64,000 nucleotides of DNA from Saururus chinensis (Eukaryota; Streptophyta; Magnoliopsida; Piperales; Saururaceae), in the NCBI GenBank assembly GCA_035235625.1, contig CP141145.1, positions 1 through 64,000 on the forward strand, read 5' to 3'. The position numbers were made by a program, and so were the translations under genes. Position 1 is the stretch's first letter; every line of letters begins with the position of its first letter. The notes below the pieces were generated by a model. The model was not told where the DNA came from, searched no databases, and was given only the letters and a program-made list of their open reading frames with translations. Shown in pieces: positions 9,588 through 20,898 of this stretch.

Positions 9588-11441
9588 TGGTCGGCTGAGG
9601 CCCAAACGGTCTTTGAGGGGCTTAAACAGGCTATGGCTTCCGCCCCAGTTTTGCTCTTACCGGACTTCAGCCTGCCGTTTGTGGTGGAGATAGGCACGTG
9701 GGAGGCGGGCTTGGGATCGGTTCTCTTGTAAGACGAGCGCCCTATTGCTTAAAGCTCTGGCTGGTCGCTCCCTGTCCTTGTCAATGTATGAGAAGGAGAT
9801 GTTGGCTATCATCCTCGCCATTGACAAGTGGCGTCCTTACTTATTGGGTCGCCGTTTTTTGATTCGTACCAATCACCAATCACTGAAGTACTTCTTAGAA
9901 CAATGAGTGTCTACTCCCTCCCAGCAGCGGTGGGTGAGCAAGTTGCTGGGATATGACTACGAGGTTGTGTACAAAAAAGGTTCAGAGAATAAAGTGGCTG
10001 ATGCTCTCTCTCTCGCAATCTAGCATCGGGTTCCTGCTTGGTGATCTCCACACTTTCTTGCCCATTTATTGAGGAGTTACAGGAGGCCTATTGTATGGAT
10101 TCTTGGACACAGGAGGTCATTGCTGCCCTTCAGACCGACCCTGCAGCCCGACCATTCTCTGTGTGGCCGAATGACCTTCTCTTTTGGGAGGACCGTCTGT
10201 GGGTTCCTGATGTTACTGACATCCGCCACCACATCATTTTGCATTTCCATGACACTCCTGTGGCTGGTCATGAGGGCACCTTTCGCACCTACAAACGGGT
10301 CAGCCAGAGTTTCTTGTGGTAGGGTGTCAGTCGAGCCGTTCATGATTACGTGGCCGCTTGTGATGTTTGTCAGAGGGCTAAAGCGACCACGACCTCACCT
10401 GCTGGGTTGTTGCAACCCTTGCCTATCCCAGATAAGGTTTGGGAGGACGTTTCGATGGACTTCGTGGAGGCTTTGCCCGTGGTGCAGGGTAAGCCCGTCA
10501 TTATGGTTGTGGTGGATAGGCTGTCTAAGTATGCTTATTTATGTGCTCTGGGCCATCCATTCACCGAGGTGGCTCATTTTTCACTGTATGCCGCATACGA
10601 TTGTTTCTGATCGGGATCAGATCTTTCTCTCGCAGTTCTGGCAGGAGTTTTTCACTCTATAGGGGTCCTCTCTCCATACGAGCACTGCTTATCACCCCTA
10701 GACGGATGGGCAGACAGAGGTGGTTAATCGTTGCTTGGAGCAATATCTTCGATGCTTTACTATGACGCAGCCCCATCGCTGGCTCTAGTTTCTTCCTTGG
10801 GCCGAGTGGTCTTATAATACTGCCTATCATACGGGCGCTAGGTTCTTGCCGTTTGAGGTGCTCTATGGCCGTCCCCCCACCGTTCTTCTGTGGCAGAGGT
10901 GGACTATATGTTACAGATGCACGATGAGGTCTTACGCCAGCTAAAGATGAATTTGTCCTCCACCCAGAACCGGATGAAGCAGATCTATGATTGTCGCCAT
11001 ACGGGTCGTGAGTATTAAGTGGGTGATCTGGTTTATGTGTTAGTTCTTCCTCATTGGCAAACCTCCTTGTTTTAGTCGGAGAACTCTAAGCTTGCTCCCC
11101 GTTTCCATGGTCCGTATGCTGTTGAGGAGCGTGTTGGTCTTGTGGCCTACTGCCTGACTTTGCCCCCTGACTCCTTGGTTCACCCTATCTTTCATGTGTC
11201 TCGTCAGCGGCATTTTGTGGGTGACAAGACTTTGGCTATGGGTGCTCCTCCCCCTCCCCTGATGGGCCCAGTTCTGCCTTCCGACCTTGTCCCTGCTTCA
11301 GTGCTTGAAAAGCGTTGGGTTCGACGCTCTGGTCGCATTATTACTGAGGTCTTGATTTCTTGGCAAGGGTAGCCGCTAAAGGACTCTACACGGATGCCTG
11401 AGGATGATTTTCTGACTCGCTTTCCAGCGTGGTCACCTTGA
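9511..11441 (+). pseudogene. Second Ty3/gypsy pol fragment: RNase H, integrase and chromo-like end
   Basis: The plus strand starts abruptly with KKGAFVWSAEAQTVFEGLKQ and LPDFSLPFVVE, then RNase H pieces such as FFDSYQSPITEVLL in a shifted frame. The integrase is nearly complete in pattern: HFHDTPVAGHEGTFRTYKR and ACDVCQRAKATTT give the HHCC finger, SMDFVEALP has the first catalytic Asp, HTIVSDRDQIFLSQFW the second, and VVNRCLEQYLRCF the Glu. The tail has a GPY-like RFHGPYAVEERVGLVAY, IFHVSRQRHFVG and ISWQG, and ends FPAWSP-stop. At least six stops and several frame changes show decay. It belongs to the same broad lineage as the minus-strand element but differs clearly in sequence. Confidence 0.9.
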
Positions 11442-11446
11442 GGAAG
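11442..11446. repeat. Target-site duplication GGAAG, left copy
   Basis: It lies directly after the pol stop codon and is repeated exactly at 13166-13170, flanking a TG...CA unit. Confidence 0.9.
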
Positions 11447-11788
11447 TGTAATGACCCTAATTTCTAACACGATTTTCTGTTATTTTTAATTTTCCTAAGT
11501 TTTGGTTAGAGCTCGTGGAGACGAGCGTAACAAGTCTTAAAACGCAAAGATCGGAGGTCGGGAACAAAAGTTACGACCTCGGGAAACGTGTTCGACCGGC
11601 GGGACCCACTTTCAAAATTTAGGTGGAAGGTTCTTAAATAGTCTAGTATCGTAGGGCTTGTGAATACGAACTCAACAGTACCAAGAACGCGCAAATCGGA
11701 GTTCGGGATAGGAAGTTACGATTTTTAGAATTTTTGGAATTTTTGGATTTTTTGAAATTAAAAATAATAAAATAATATTTTATTTTTC

Positions 11789-11960
11789 GGCGCGGCGCGG
11801 CGCGGCGCAGCGCAGCGCAACGCGCGGCATGTGCCGCACGGTGCACACCGAATGCGCGCGTCGCGCGCGTCGAATGCGTGACGAACCGCACGTTCGCGGT
11901 GACGAACGCGCGTTCGTCACCGCGCGCATGACGAACGCGCGTTCGTCACGCGTGAACGCG
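11789..11960. repeat. CG-rich block with duplicated 20-bp perfect palindrome
   Basis: GGCGC and GCAGC reiterations (11789-11825) are followed by two exact copies of the palindrome TGACGAACGCGCGTTCGTCA at 11900-11919 and 11929-11948; the first extends to 22 bp with GTG...CAC. The block lies about 120-160 bp upstream of the TATA box inside the LTR U3, a position where repeated enhancer-like elements often occur. Confidence 0.85.
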
Positions 11961-12063
11961 GTTTTGCCGGTGCCAGTGGGCGCCGGCCATTTTTCGTGGC
12001 GGCGCCGGTGGGCGCCCGCCTGTTCCGGCGGCGGCGCCCACCGGAATATGCCTCCGCCTCGCC

Positions 12064-12071
12064 TATAAATA
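12064..12071 (+). promoter_or_regulatory. TATA box of the solo LTR
   Basis: TATAAATA lies in a GC-rich context and is followed by a pyrimidine-rich region. It is the likely core promoter separating U3 from R. Transcription start would be expected about 30 bp downstream, near 12095-12100. Confidence 0.65.
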
Positions 12072-13165
12072 CATGTTCCGGCCACTTCTTCACCCACACC
12101 CGATTTTCAGCCCCCTTCACTGTTTTCACCATTCCCGACCCGTTTTAAGTCCGATTTTCACGTTTCAAGACCCGTTTCCTACTAATTCAAGGGTGCTCTA
12201 CGCACCGAAAGTGTTATTTTCCCGAGACGACCCCTCTAAGACCTCAAAAAATGTGCCCCTTCCCTAATCCTCTCTTTTCATCTTTTTACTGTTTCTGGGC
12301 TATTCCTAAACCTTTTTAACCCGTTCCAAAGCCCTACCCTACTAAATCAAGGGCATTCTACGCGTTGGAGTGGTTATTCTGCCGAAATTCTCACTCGAAG
12401 GCTGATATATTAAGGCGGGACTCTCTTTACACTACGAGGAGATTTTGCACGTGTTATAGGTAGGTAGTTTTAAATTCTAATCGTATGCCGAGATTTTGAC
12501 TCGCTAAAGTTTTACTAAAAGTTTTCTGTTACTTTATGAAAACAAATGCTTTGACTTCAAAATCGTCTCCTCCTTTCGAAAATTTCTCCGAGTTTTGGGC
12601 AATCATGCCGTCTGAATAGTTCTCGGTTCTTCGGAGCTAAGAATTATTATGATTTTGGATACCGCCAAATTTGGCATCTGGCGCGCATAGGATTGGGATG
12701 TCATGGGTAAATCCCTTCCTTTCAGTCTCGCGTCGCCCCATGGGCACGGGTGTAAGTCGTCTGGTATCGCGACGTTCTGTGATCGTGTTTTCAGGTTTTC
12801 CGAACGATTTCCAAAAAGAAAAATGGCATGTGCACGAAGCATATTCTTAGAACTTAATTCGACCTACTGAGTATAAATTTACTCACCTACCCTCAGACTC
12901 TGCAGGTGTTTCACTCGATTCTAAAGGAGTCGACGAAGGGTTTCCTTAAATTACAAGTTTTGTACTACTGTTTTTGTACTTATGTAAATTATTGTATTGA
13001 CCAATGTACAAAGGCACGTGATGCCTAATTTTGACAATCTTTGTATAATACAAAGTATGTTGTAATTACTGTTTTAGTACACGGTGATCCTTGGCATTTG
13101 TAATTAAATTTTGTTACGTTTTCAAAAATTGTTTTCTTTTATTCGAAAATACGAGGAGCGTTACA

Positions 13166-13170
13166 GGAAG
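13166..13170. repeat. Target-site duplication GGAAG, right copy
   Basis: Exact copy of 11442-11446 directly after the terminal TTACA of the solo LTR. Confidence 0.9.
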
Positions 13171-13180
13171 AATGGTGGAG
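13166..13180 (+). promoter_or_regulatory. Polypurine tract of the plus-strand gypsy element
   Basis: GGAAGAATGGTGGAG is purine-rich with two T interruptions and abuts TGTTGTG at 13181. Without the inserted solo LTR it would lie directly after the pol stop codon, as in the minus-strand element. Confidence 0.6.
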
Positions 13181-13500
13181 TGTTGTGCACGGTGACCAGA
13201 CCCTCAAAGGACTCCCCCGAACTCTATTTCACTGTTTTTACTTAGTTGCATTGAACTATTTATTATTGTAATAGTTTAGTATTTACTTTGGTTTGGGTAT
13301 TTAGATGTAAAACCGTATTGGTTCAGTTAGTGGCCCGGGCTAGTCGAACCACTAACTGGCATGCGCTCCTAGGGAACCAGACCACCTTGGGTTGGGTTGG
13401 CACGATTCCCTAGGGGACTGGTCATCCCCTAAATGGGCGATCTTCTATGTTTTGAGGTTATGTAATTAAAGTTATTATGTGTTTCTCCCATTTCTTCCTT
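13181..13500 (+). mobile_element. 3' LTR of the plus-strand gypsy element, end not resolved
   Basis: It starts TGTTGTGCACGG right after the polypurine tract, matching the TGTTATG start of the other gypsy LTR. It is non-coding and includes several stem-loops. I could not fix the CA end or a flanking duplication, so the right limit is approximate. Confidence 0.5.
13325..13431 (+). repeat. Three successive inverted repeats in the LTR
   Basis: AGTTAGTGG (13325-13333) pairs with CCACTAACT (13349-13357). CCTAGGGAA (13368-13376) pairs with TTCCCTAGG (13406-13414). TAGGGG (13411-13416) pairs with CCCCTA (13426-13431). The last two share bases, so they are alternative structures. They could act in LTR RNA as terminator- or packaging-like structures, which is inference. 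Confidence 0.75.
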
Positions 13501-15050
13501 ACTTCTCCCCTTTCCCTGCTTAGATCTCCTAGGTGTCGATTGTGCCTACTCCATGCACATCATGTGTCGACTATCACTAACAGAGATATTGATCTCCATT
13601 GGTAACTTCACATAGAGGTCAACACCTATACCAATAACTATTGGTGAGTACACTGACATGTCGACTATCACCGGTACAAATATAAATCTCTATCAATAAC
13701 TTTTACTGATGGGTCGATGCCCTCACCGATAAACATTGGCGAGTTCATCGACACGCCAAACCCTATTAACAGTGGAATAACGCTATTGTGTCATTCTCAC
13801 CGACACCACATCGACGCATTGTTCATACTGTTGTTGACCAAAAATCGCATGCCTGAGCATTGTTCATCTTTTTCCTTTCATCAGTTCAACCATTGACATG
13901 TCGATGACTTTATTGTTGCTCATTATCATGCCCAAATGCCCCCTTTACATTAATTTCTTTAGTACCATATGTGTGAGCCTGGGCTTTGATAGATTGACGG
14001 CGTAAGGAAGCATACAACTTGCCTGCCCCCTTAGTTATGTGTGTCATCAGATCAAAATCTGATGCCCTACATAAACGGGGCTCATGCTGACGTGCATGAC
14101 CCCATCTCACATAAAAGGGACTAAAGATATTAATAATTTTTTTGACAAGGATGCAACTTTTACCTTATGAGTTACGATATCATCACAAGGGATAGGCCCA
14201 ACACAGCCACCTTGCGGGTCCCCCTGGCATGCCAGGCCAGGCTAGGCCTGTCCCACTTATACGGGTCGCAGACATGGAAGGCCGTATCGATATGAATGAC
14301 AATATCAATGATTATGGATATGAGTACGCATTGATAATACATTGCCGAAATGTGCATAAACACTTTTATAAACATAAAAAAATATTATAACTAATAATAT
14401 ATTATTATAATACTTATTTTAGAGCATAATAAGACTAGAATACCGTATTAACTGATACGAGTATTTTAAAATTAGTTCATTTGGAACCATACACTATTAT
14501 ATTCTCCGTCCTATATAAATTATTACTCCTCCCATATAAGAAATAAATGTTACAAGAAAAGACAAAAGATTTCTCACATAATTTGCTAACCTCCACCTAT
14601 TACATAAATCTACTATTTACATAAGAATCATGTAGGAAAAAATTACAATTCTCAAATCCACTTTTTAGTTCTCACAGCGCAAGCTTTTTTCTTATATATA
14701 AAAATTATTTATTAACTTATTTTAGAGATTTTCAGCGTACTTTTATAGCCTTATAAACATATATAAGAGTATAAGCTTATTTGATGGTGAAAATCTTAGA
14801 ACAACCGATCACAAAGAGTCTAAATCATAATCATGTCAAAATATGTAACAGGTCATAATTAATCGATCACCCTTGGCAATTAATTGCCTGCCCTTTGCCC
14901 CAGGTCCAAAACCGCAGGTCCAAAACCGTGAATGATTGATCATTAGGAACAAGTAATTAATCGTTCCCTTTGGCTCAATCCAGCAACCTAAGTAAGTGAT
15001 CAATCGCACGGTACCGCAATTGTTCGCACGCTTTTAACGGAAGGTTTGGC
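13501..15050. other. Intergenic, AT-rich, no gene recognised
   Basis: At 13530-13830 there are degenerate reiterations around GTCGACTATCAC and ACCGATAA. The rest is AT-rich with no coding pattern on either strand. Confidence 0.5.
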
Positions 15051-15052
15051 CA

Positions 15053-15180
15053 CAAGCCACTTCTTCCCCTTCCCCTTCCCCTTCCCCTTCCCCTCCACCT
15101 CCACCTTCTCTTTCCCCTTCCCCTTCCCCTTCCCCTCCCCCTTCTCTTTCCCTTTCTCCTTCCCCTCCCCCTTCTTCCTC
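15053..15180. repeat. (CTTCCC)n pyrimidine microsatellite
   Basis: About 125 bp of nearly pure pyrimidine on the plus strand, with CTTCCC-type units and CCACCTCCACC and CTTTCC interruptions. The Arg/Gly/Glu-rich open frames opposite it are by-products. Confidence 0.9.
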
Positions 15181-15865
15181 TCTCTGGTTCCAGTAGGACA
15201 TATCGGGGAGGAGGCAGCAGCACCCCTGCCCCTGTATTCGTCCTTCGGATAGGTGGCGCTTCTGCCGGCTGCAATAAGTTCTGATTCCGTCGCCGTCGAT
15301 CAGGCCGCCAACGCACAAAAAAAAGGAACAGAGAGCCGGGGACCCTGTTTCTTCGGTCGTCGACGGCTTGCAATAGGTTCTGGGCTCCCAAACTCACCGT
15401 TCAACGGCTGTCCAGTTGAGCCAGCCCCTTGCCGGGCTATGACGGGCGACGGACGGCGATCTTGGACAATATCATAAGGTACATTCAGCTTGGTGATGTA
15501 GAAACAGAAAAGAAAAAGCCATATTCATGGTTCAAATTTTGAAACCGTCAAATATTATTCATGATTCAGATTTTGTAACGGTCAAATATCAGGGGAAGAG
15601 AGGGACAGAGAAATACCCGAACCAAACCGTAGAGTTGTTTCCTTGATTTAATGGCGGAGTCTTTGCGCCATTTCCCGTTATGATCAAAGAGGACAACCCG
15701 ATCTTGTAGCAATTCATTTCTTTGAATTGCGGAGGGACTCTGGTCGATGGATCAGAGAACCTGAAGATGGCGCTGAAGATGAGCCTATTCCGCCAGAACC
15801 AAACCGCAGGGGGTTAGCGAGGGGCGGGACGGTCGTCTCCGGAGGCAAGGAGCCGGCGGGAGCTT

Positions 15866-16099
15866 ATGGCTGCAGCTGCCGAGCGGAGGATGATGGCGGT
15901 AGCGTCTCCGTCAAAGTCTCCGGCGGCTGTTCCGAAGAAGGCTGAAAAAGTGACGGGTTCCCCCTCGGTGGTATCTGTGGGGGCTGGAGGCGGGAAGGAT
16001 GCGGCTAGTTGGTCTGTGGGGGAAAGAAAAGGGTCGGGTGTCGTTAGGGAGGAACTGTCACTGGGCGAGGTGGATCAGCTGCTGTCGATTCGGCACTAA
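15866..16099 (+). CDS. Possible first exon of an unidentified gene
   Basis: The frame opens with a Met in a plant-like context and encodes an Ala/Ser/Val/Gly-rich N-terminus (AERRMMAVASPSKSPAAVPK) typical of many plant first exons, then SWSVGERKG and EELSLGEVDQLLSIRH before a stop. Just downstream, in another frame, DILAQWSNQGIRYFDPICSK looks protein-like, so a frameshift near 16095 may have broken a longer exon. I do not recognise the family. Base composition is much higher in GC than the following 45 kb. Confidence 0.35.
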   Translation: MAAAAERRMMAVASPSKSPAAVPKKAEKVTGSPSVVSVGAGGGKDAASWSVGERKGSGVVREELSLGEVDQLLSIRH

Positions 16100-18483
16100 G
16101 GTATCGAAGGACATTTTGGCGCAGTGGAGTAATCAGGGGATCAGGTACTTCGATCCTATATGCAGTAAGATCACAAGTTACTTCGAATTTTATCCTAACT
16201 AGGCTTGTTGATCAATTTAATTTGATTGATGCATATAATTAGGAATCAAGATAGGTTTTCTTAGCGTTATTTAATGTATATTTCTTTTATTTATTGTTTA
16301 GATTGAACGTTGGGTCTTAGGAAGCTCAGAGAATTTTGTAAAGGACTTATAATTGTTAATGATAAAGATATTACATTTGATGATTATTAGTAAGTGTGCC
16401 AGAACTACTGCAAATAGCATTTTTAATATCTACTTTGGAAAAGAGTAGGAGATTCCAACTGTTTGCTTGTGTTGTCAGTTATAGGATTATGTTGGCCGGT
16501 TTAAAGTTAAACTTCTCCTTTGCTTTAAATTATTGGCCATTGAAATGCATTGAGCGTGAGGAGCACGAGGGACGTTAAGTACCCGCTCTGTGCCTTTATC
16601 AATTGAATTGGCAGCAGCACAATGATTTGGCATTGATTTTGACGTACTTGTTGAGAACACGACTGTTTGTTCCTTTCTTATCATCATCCATTACGTGTTC
16701 ACTTTACAAATTGGATGCGACAATCATGCTGGGTAATAGTTCCTAGTTTAATCCTTTTTTATGTAAAATCTACTAGAATTTTTTATAGGGAATTGAGAAA
16801 TGTGAAGGTGGAAAATTTTATCCATGCCAATAAATGGCACAGTATGAAAGTCCTGATATGGTACTGGAAGTTTTTTCCAAGAACGTCCTGAAGCAAATTA
16901 CATATATGTTGTTTGAACCAAGCTGCATGGATTTATTTTCTCCATCCATGCAGTTTCTTTAAACTACAAAGAGTGTTTTGCGATGGCATGTCAGCAAGTA
17001 GTCCCATAAATTGGCCATGTGATTGTGAAAATGATCAAAAGAGCATTTTAGAGCCAAATGATGGAGTAGAAAACCATTTCCAGATCTTTAAGATGGAAAA
17101 AGGTGTTGATGATTCTCTTAGGTAGTTTCATAGGTATTAACTTATGTATGTTTGCCATCTATGATGTGTTTTGCTGTGATGATCATATAGATAGTTGTCA
17201 AACATGTGATTTGAAAAGTTTGATTTCTCTTTGATCTTTTATCTCGAATTGATATATGCTAATAAACTGTTTGACACGGTTCTTAAAATCTTTATCTCCT
17301 TTTTTCAAGTCAAGCTAACAACGAGAAAAAGGATATTAAAATTAAATTAAGAGATAGCTTGCCGCTTCAGCTTCTTGGCCGAGGATGTTTTTTGGGCAAA
17401 ACTTCTTTGTTACATTTTTTTCCTCCTATTTTTCTCGTGTTTGGAGAGTGATTTATGAAGAGAAGAAAAGTGGTAAGTGATGTTTTCAAAGATTAAAAGA
17501 ACGTGAGACTGATTTTGGTGAATGATGCTGGGTTCCATAAAAACAGGAGTCCCTTGATTGTACGGATATAGTTTCATTCTTCTTGTTGTTTCATTTTTGT
17601 TTAATTGTAGCTGTTACGAATTCTAGCTTGTTTGATTTTTTTATATTTTGAAATGTGTGCCCTTGCGAATTTCAGTGACTATCTTGGCTGCCCAAATTGT
17701 TATCGGGTTTATTCCATACAACACTCAGAATACAAAGGTGATTTCATACCTCATGTTTTTCTTTAAAAAATTAATATTGGTATGGTAGCTGCCTTTTTGG
17801 AAACCTTGTGTAAATCTTTTGTTGTATTTGTTTCAGGGAGCAATTGATCCCACATTGGAATGTTGTTCAACATGTTTTCTTGGCATGTGGAAGACCACTA
17901 ATTGTGTGGGTTTAATAGACTTCTCAAATGCCCAATTCATTTTCAACTGTTAATAATGTGTCAGTCCTCCCCTAAGATGCAGAAAGGTGCTTCCAATAGA
18001 AGTGTACCGACAGCTAGAATTTTCGATGATCAGGTAATTGCCATATAGTATAAATCTTGTTCATAATGCCCAATTCTGTAAAGATATGATGAACATACCA
18101 ATAAATGTAGAATTTCACATGCAATTTTAATTAATTTCCTAGGTATGCAATTTTAATTTTTGCCAACATGGTCTATCGAGTGAGTTTGAGTGAAAATTTT
18201 GCTATTAACTTTCATTTGTTTGGGTTACTAAGAAGGGGTTACTAATTGCCTTTTTTAAAAAGTACTGCTAAGTTGCTCCAAATGTTTCAGCAGGAATGAG
18301 AAGAACCAGTATTTCCATTTATTTTCTTCAAATTATTTAAAATTTATTTGTTTCTTTTTTAATTTTGAGTAATATCGTCCTTTTAAAGGACAAAATCCCC
18401 CTAAAGTTTGAAAGAACGAAATCACCTTATATAATTTTTTTTTAAAATTTAGCATCTGAATTGATACTTGAGATTCTTATTTC
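16100..18483. other. Intron-like DNA with possible exon scraps
   Basis: AT-rich, T-rich sequence typical of plant introns. Short protein-like pieces occur near 17680-17735 (DYLGCPNCYRVYSIQHSEYK) and 17838-17930 (GAIDPTLECCSTCFLGMWK), each near a splice-like AG or GT. The second faintly recalls the N-terminal zinc-binding part of RNA polymerase largest subunits, but this is too weak to name. No RNA gene was seen. Confidence 0.35.
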
Positions 18484-19336
18484 ATCTGGATGAATGCGGC
18501 TGATTACAGAACTGTTTCTGATGATCTTAGGATGCTGCTAATGAGAGGATTTGATATAATTGGAGCACTGTGTCAGCGATACCAACTTGGACGAGAATGC
18601 TGCCAAAGCAGCTGATGCATTGCAAAATGAGCAATTTCCGCGTTGGTGATGAGAATAATGGCAACATGATAGGTGCAACTGCTAATTTGACTACCAGTGA
18701 TATTTTCTTTTTTATCCCTAAACCTGGAAAATCTGTGAAGCTAGCAGTTAGGGAAGTAATATATGAAATTCACTCAGAAAAGCTTCTCTGGCAGCTTGTT
18801 TGCCTACTATGATGTGAGCTTTTGATAAAGTTGACCATTTATATTCCAATGGGAAATGACTTAGGTAAGTCAGTTTCATTAGTTAACAGTAACCACACAG
18901 AAGTTCAAAACGATGCTGTGTATTTACATTCTAATGCCTGTTGGTTACTGACACAGGTCATTGACTCGATTTTTATCAAAATCATCGTTAACACTCATTA
19001 GCAGATATTTTTGTTACAGTAGTATGAGTTTGCTTTTCAAGTATATAATTATTGTAAATATGTCTCAGATGTGGAGCATATTTTCACGTTTACAATTGAT
19101 GCTGCTGCTGCTAAACTCAGAGATTCAGTTGCTATATATATTGTTGAAGGGCCAAATCAATTGTTTAAAGCAGTATCCCAGCCAGTTGTTTTTCATTCTT
19201 CTGACCTGGATTTCAACAAGAACCAGTTGGACTTGAAACTTCAAGTGGGTAAAGCTGAATATTTTGATGCCAAGGCAACACCTGTGCCCACTCCTATCCA
19301 ATGATTAAGCCTTTATTGACACTTACGGTGATGGAG
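18484..19336 (+). pseudogene. UFSP: Probable Ufm1-specific protease fragment (N-terminal non-catalytic part)
   Basis: Pieces in order are DYRTVSDDLRMLLMRGFDII, NLDENAAKAADAL (shifted frame), MIGATANLTTSDIFFF, REVIYEIHSEKLLW then CELLIKLTIYIPMGNDLG, and, after an intron with GT...AG limits, DVEHIFTFTIDAAAAKLRDS, VAIYIVEGPNQLFKAV and VFHSSDLDFNKNQLDL. Order and wording fit the N-terminal half of plant UfSP, the protease that matures and removes the ubiquitin-like UFM1. The catalytic Cys/His domain is absent. Frameshifts and stops (for example after CLL) make it a pseudogene. The family call is from memory of conserved words and is moderate. Confidence 0.55.
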
Positions 19337-19949
19337 GTAAGACCCTTGAGCATACTGATTCGCTTAGATGTTATATGTAACTGGAATCATTCAAATTGCA
19401 CATATTAACCTCCATGCTGTCCTTTCCTCCGATATAAGCAATATAGTGCCGTTCTTGTTTCCTAGAACCTCTGCTGCTTCCCAGTAAAAATGAATCCTGT
19501 ATACAGATCAGTCTTGCTAGTAATCTACTTATGATGTAGCATAATGTCTCACAATTTGTCAAAGTTTTGCTGGTTACGGTGCAGTTGCTATCCAAGTGAC
19601 TGCCTTTAACAATCGCTCAAATGACTGCCTTTAGTTTTATTTATATATTTATAAAATTTACATATTTCTTCTACATTTAGTTTTATATGTTTTTATCATG
19701 CCTACTTATTTATGTAGTTAGATGACCATTTTATTATTTATATTTGTTTTGAGTTTTTTTATATATTTGTTTGTTGCTATATTTGTGTATACTTGTTTAA
19801 TATATATTTGATTTCTAGTCCTAATTGGATTTGGCATGTGCTGTCTATATAATTATGTCTTATGTATTCTTTGAGTCATACTATTTGGACCAAATGCCAT
19901 TACTGAATTGGTTGTGCCAATTTATAATATTTTTATATATATATCTCTC
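19337..19949. other. AT-rich intron-like spacer
   Basis: No coding pattern was found. The T-rich sequence includes TATATTTG-type low-complexity runs and leads into the first copy of the LEHLGF module. Confidence 0.5.
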
Positions 19950-20045
19950 TCTATATATTTTGTTTAAATTGCTGCTTTTTATGTCTACAGGTGCTTGAAC
20001 ATATGGCATTTATAAAGCAAGATCAATCAGTTACTATGAGGAAAA
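19950..20045 (+). repeat. LEHLGF module, copy 1
   Basis: Intron end TTTTATGTCTACAG is followed by an exon-like piece encoding VLEHMAFIKQDQSVTMR, then directly by a purine tract. The same arrangement recurs six more times in the window (31.95, 34.6, 37.65, 38.7, 40.7 and 48.95 kb). The parent gene is not recognised. Confidence 0.85.
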
Positions 20046-20260
20046 AAAAACAAGTTAAAAAAAAGAAAAAAAATTAAAAGTAGAAAAAAGTACAAAATTT
20101 CCATCATATGACTTATATGAGAAAAGAAAAAAAAGGAAAAAAAGAAGAAAAGAAAAAAAAAAGGAAAAAAAGAAAAAAAAGGAAAAAATGGAAAAAAAAG
20201 ATTCTTGCTAGCGATGTTCTTCCAGCCTCCTCACGGTGTGTCTTTTGTTTCTGGAGCTGT
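20041..20260 (+). repeat. (GAAAAAA)n purine tract with ILASNVLPAPP-type trailer
   Basis: A nearly pure purine run from 20041 to about 20200 is interrupted by CATATGACTTATATGAG at 20105 and followed by GATTCTTGCTAGCGATGTTC. The same trailer follows purine tracts at 21721, 26929 and 37923. Read through, it gives a Lys-rich peptide, but no protein function is claimed. Confidence 0.85.
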
Positions 20261-20417
20261 TGGAGTCATGCCAATATGTCATTTAATCAGTAGATTGCAA
20301 AAAGCAGTCAAAGGGCCACACTTTTTTCTCGTTTGTGTGCCATCAAAGGCGATTCCAGAACTTCCTTTGAAGCTGAGGTACCTTTATAGAGGTAAGCACT
20401 TACACTTCATTTATCTT

Positions 20418-20442
20418 CCCCCCCCCCCCCCCCCCCCCCCCC
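20418..20442 (+). repeat. 25-base poly(C) run
   Basis: Twenty-five consecutive C residues on the plus strand lie inside a donor-proximal intron-like stretch, followed by TTCTACTTTTTAG. Such runs are unstable and hard to sequence, so the length is uncertain. Confidence 0.85.
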
Positions 20443-20898
20443 TTCTACTTTTTAGCTGTAAACTTGATGGTTATTCAGGGTTTATTTGAAGCTTCACGAG
20501 CCCTGTAAGTTGTATGCTTTTTTCTGAAGCCATTTTTCTGTTTTAGTTGCAATGAAGAGTCTTGGTTTTTTTCCTTTTCTTTCCGTTCTGTTTTTTCGTT
20601 TTTGGGCTGTGGGGGGTATGATGGTAAACTCCTCTTGTTCTTTCAAAGATAAGTGGTGTAATTATATCAATCATTATTCTTGTCACCACATCATTCATGT
20701 CTATTTTAAAACTGGGTTTTGCCAGCGTTGGACAGTGGTAGTTTACACTCATCTGACCCCTTTCCATATTAAATTTCACCTGCACAGAGTTTTCAGCAAA
20801 AGAGATATATGTACTTTGTTAGGTCATTGTAGTTGGCATTTGTATATTTGGAATGCATGTGTCCGTGTTGTCTAATAACTTTTCTTACTGTGTCACAG

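Larger units (their letters stand above)
11447..13165 (+). mobile_element. Solo LTR of 1719 bp
   Basis: The unit begins TGTAATGACCC, ends GAGCGTTACA and is flanked by the perfect 5-bp duplication GGAAG. It contains a TATAAATA box at 12064 downstream of a very GC-rich zone (11789-12060), as expected of a U3 promoter, and no coding domain. It sits between the stop codon of the plus-strand gypsy pol and that element's polypurine tract. Unequal recombination between two LTRs of a full element would leave exactly this structure. Internal open frames are GC-rich artefacts. Confidence 0.9.

Noticed and set aside
14975..15397. Arg/Gly/Glu-rich open frames on the minus strand
   Set aside because: They are the complement of the (CTTCCC)n microsatellite, so the composition is forced by the repeat.
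17838..17930. RNA polymerase largest-subunit zinc region
   Set aside because: Only a weak resemblance (GAIDP and a Cys-x-x-Cys); the key glycine/histidine pattern is not present.
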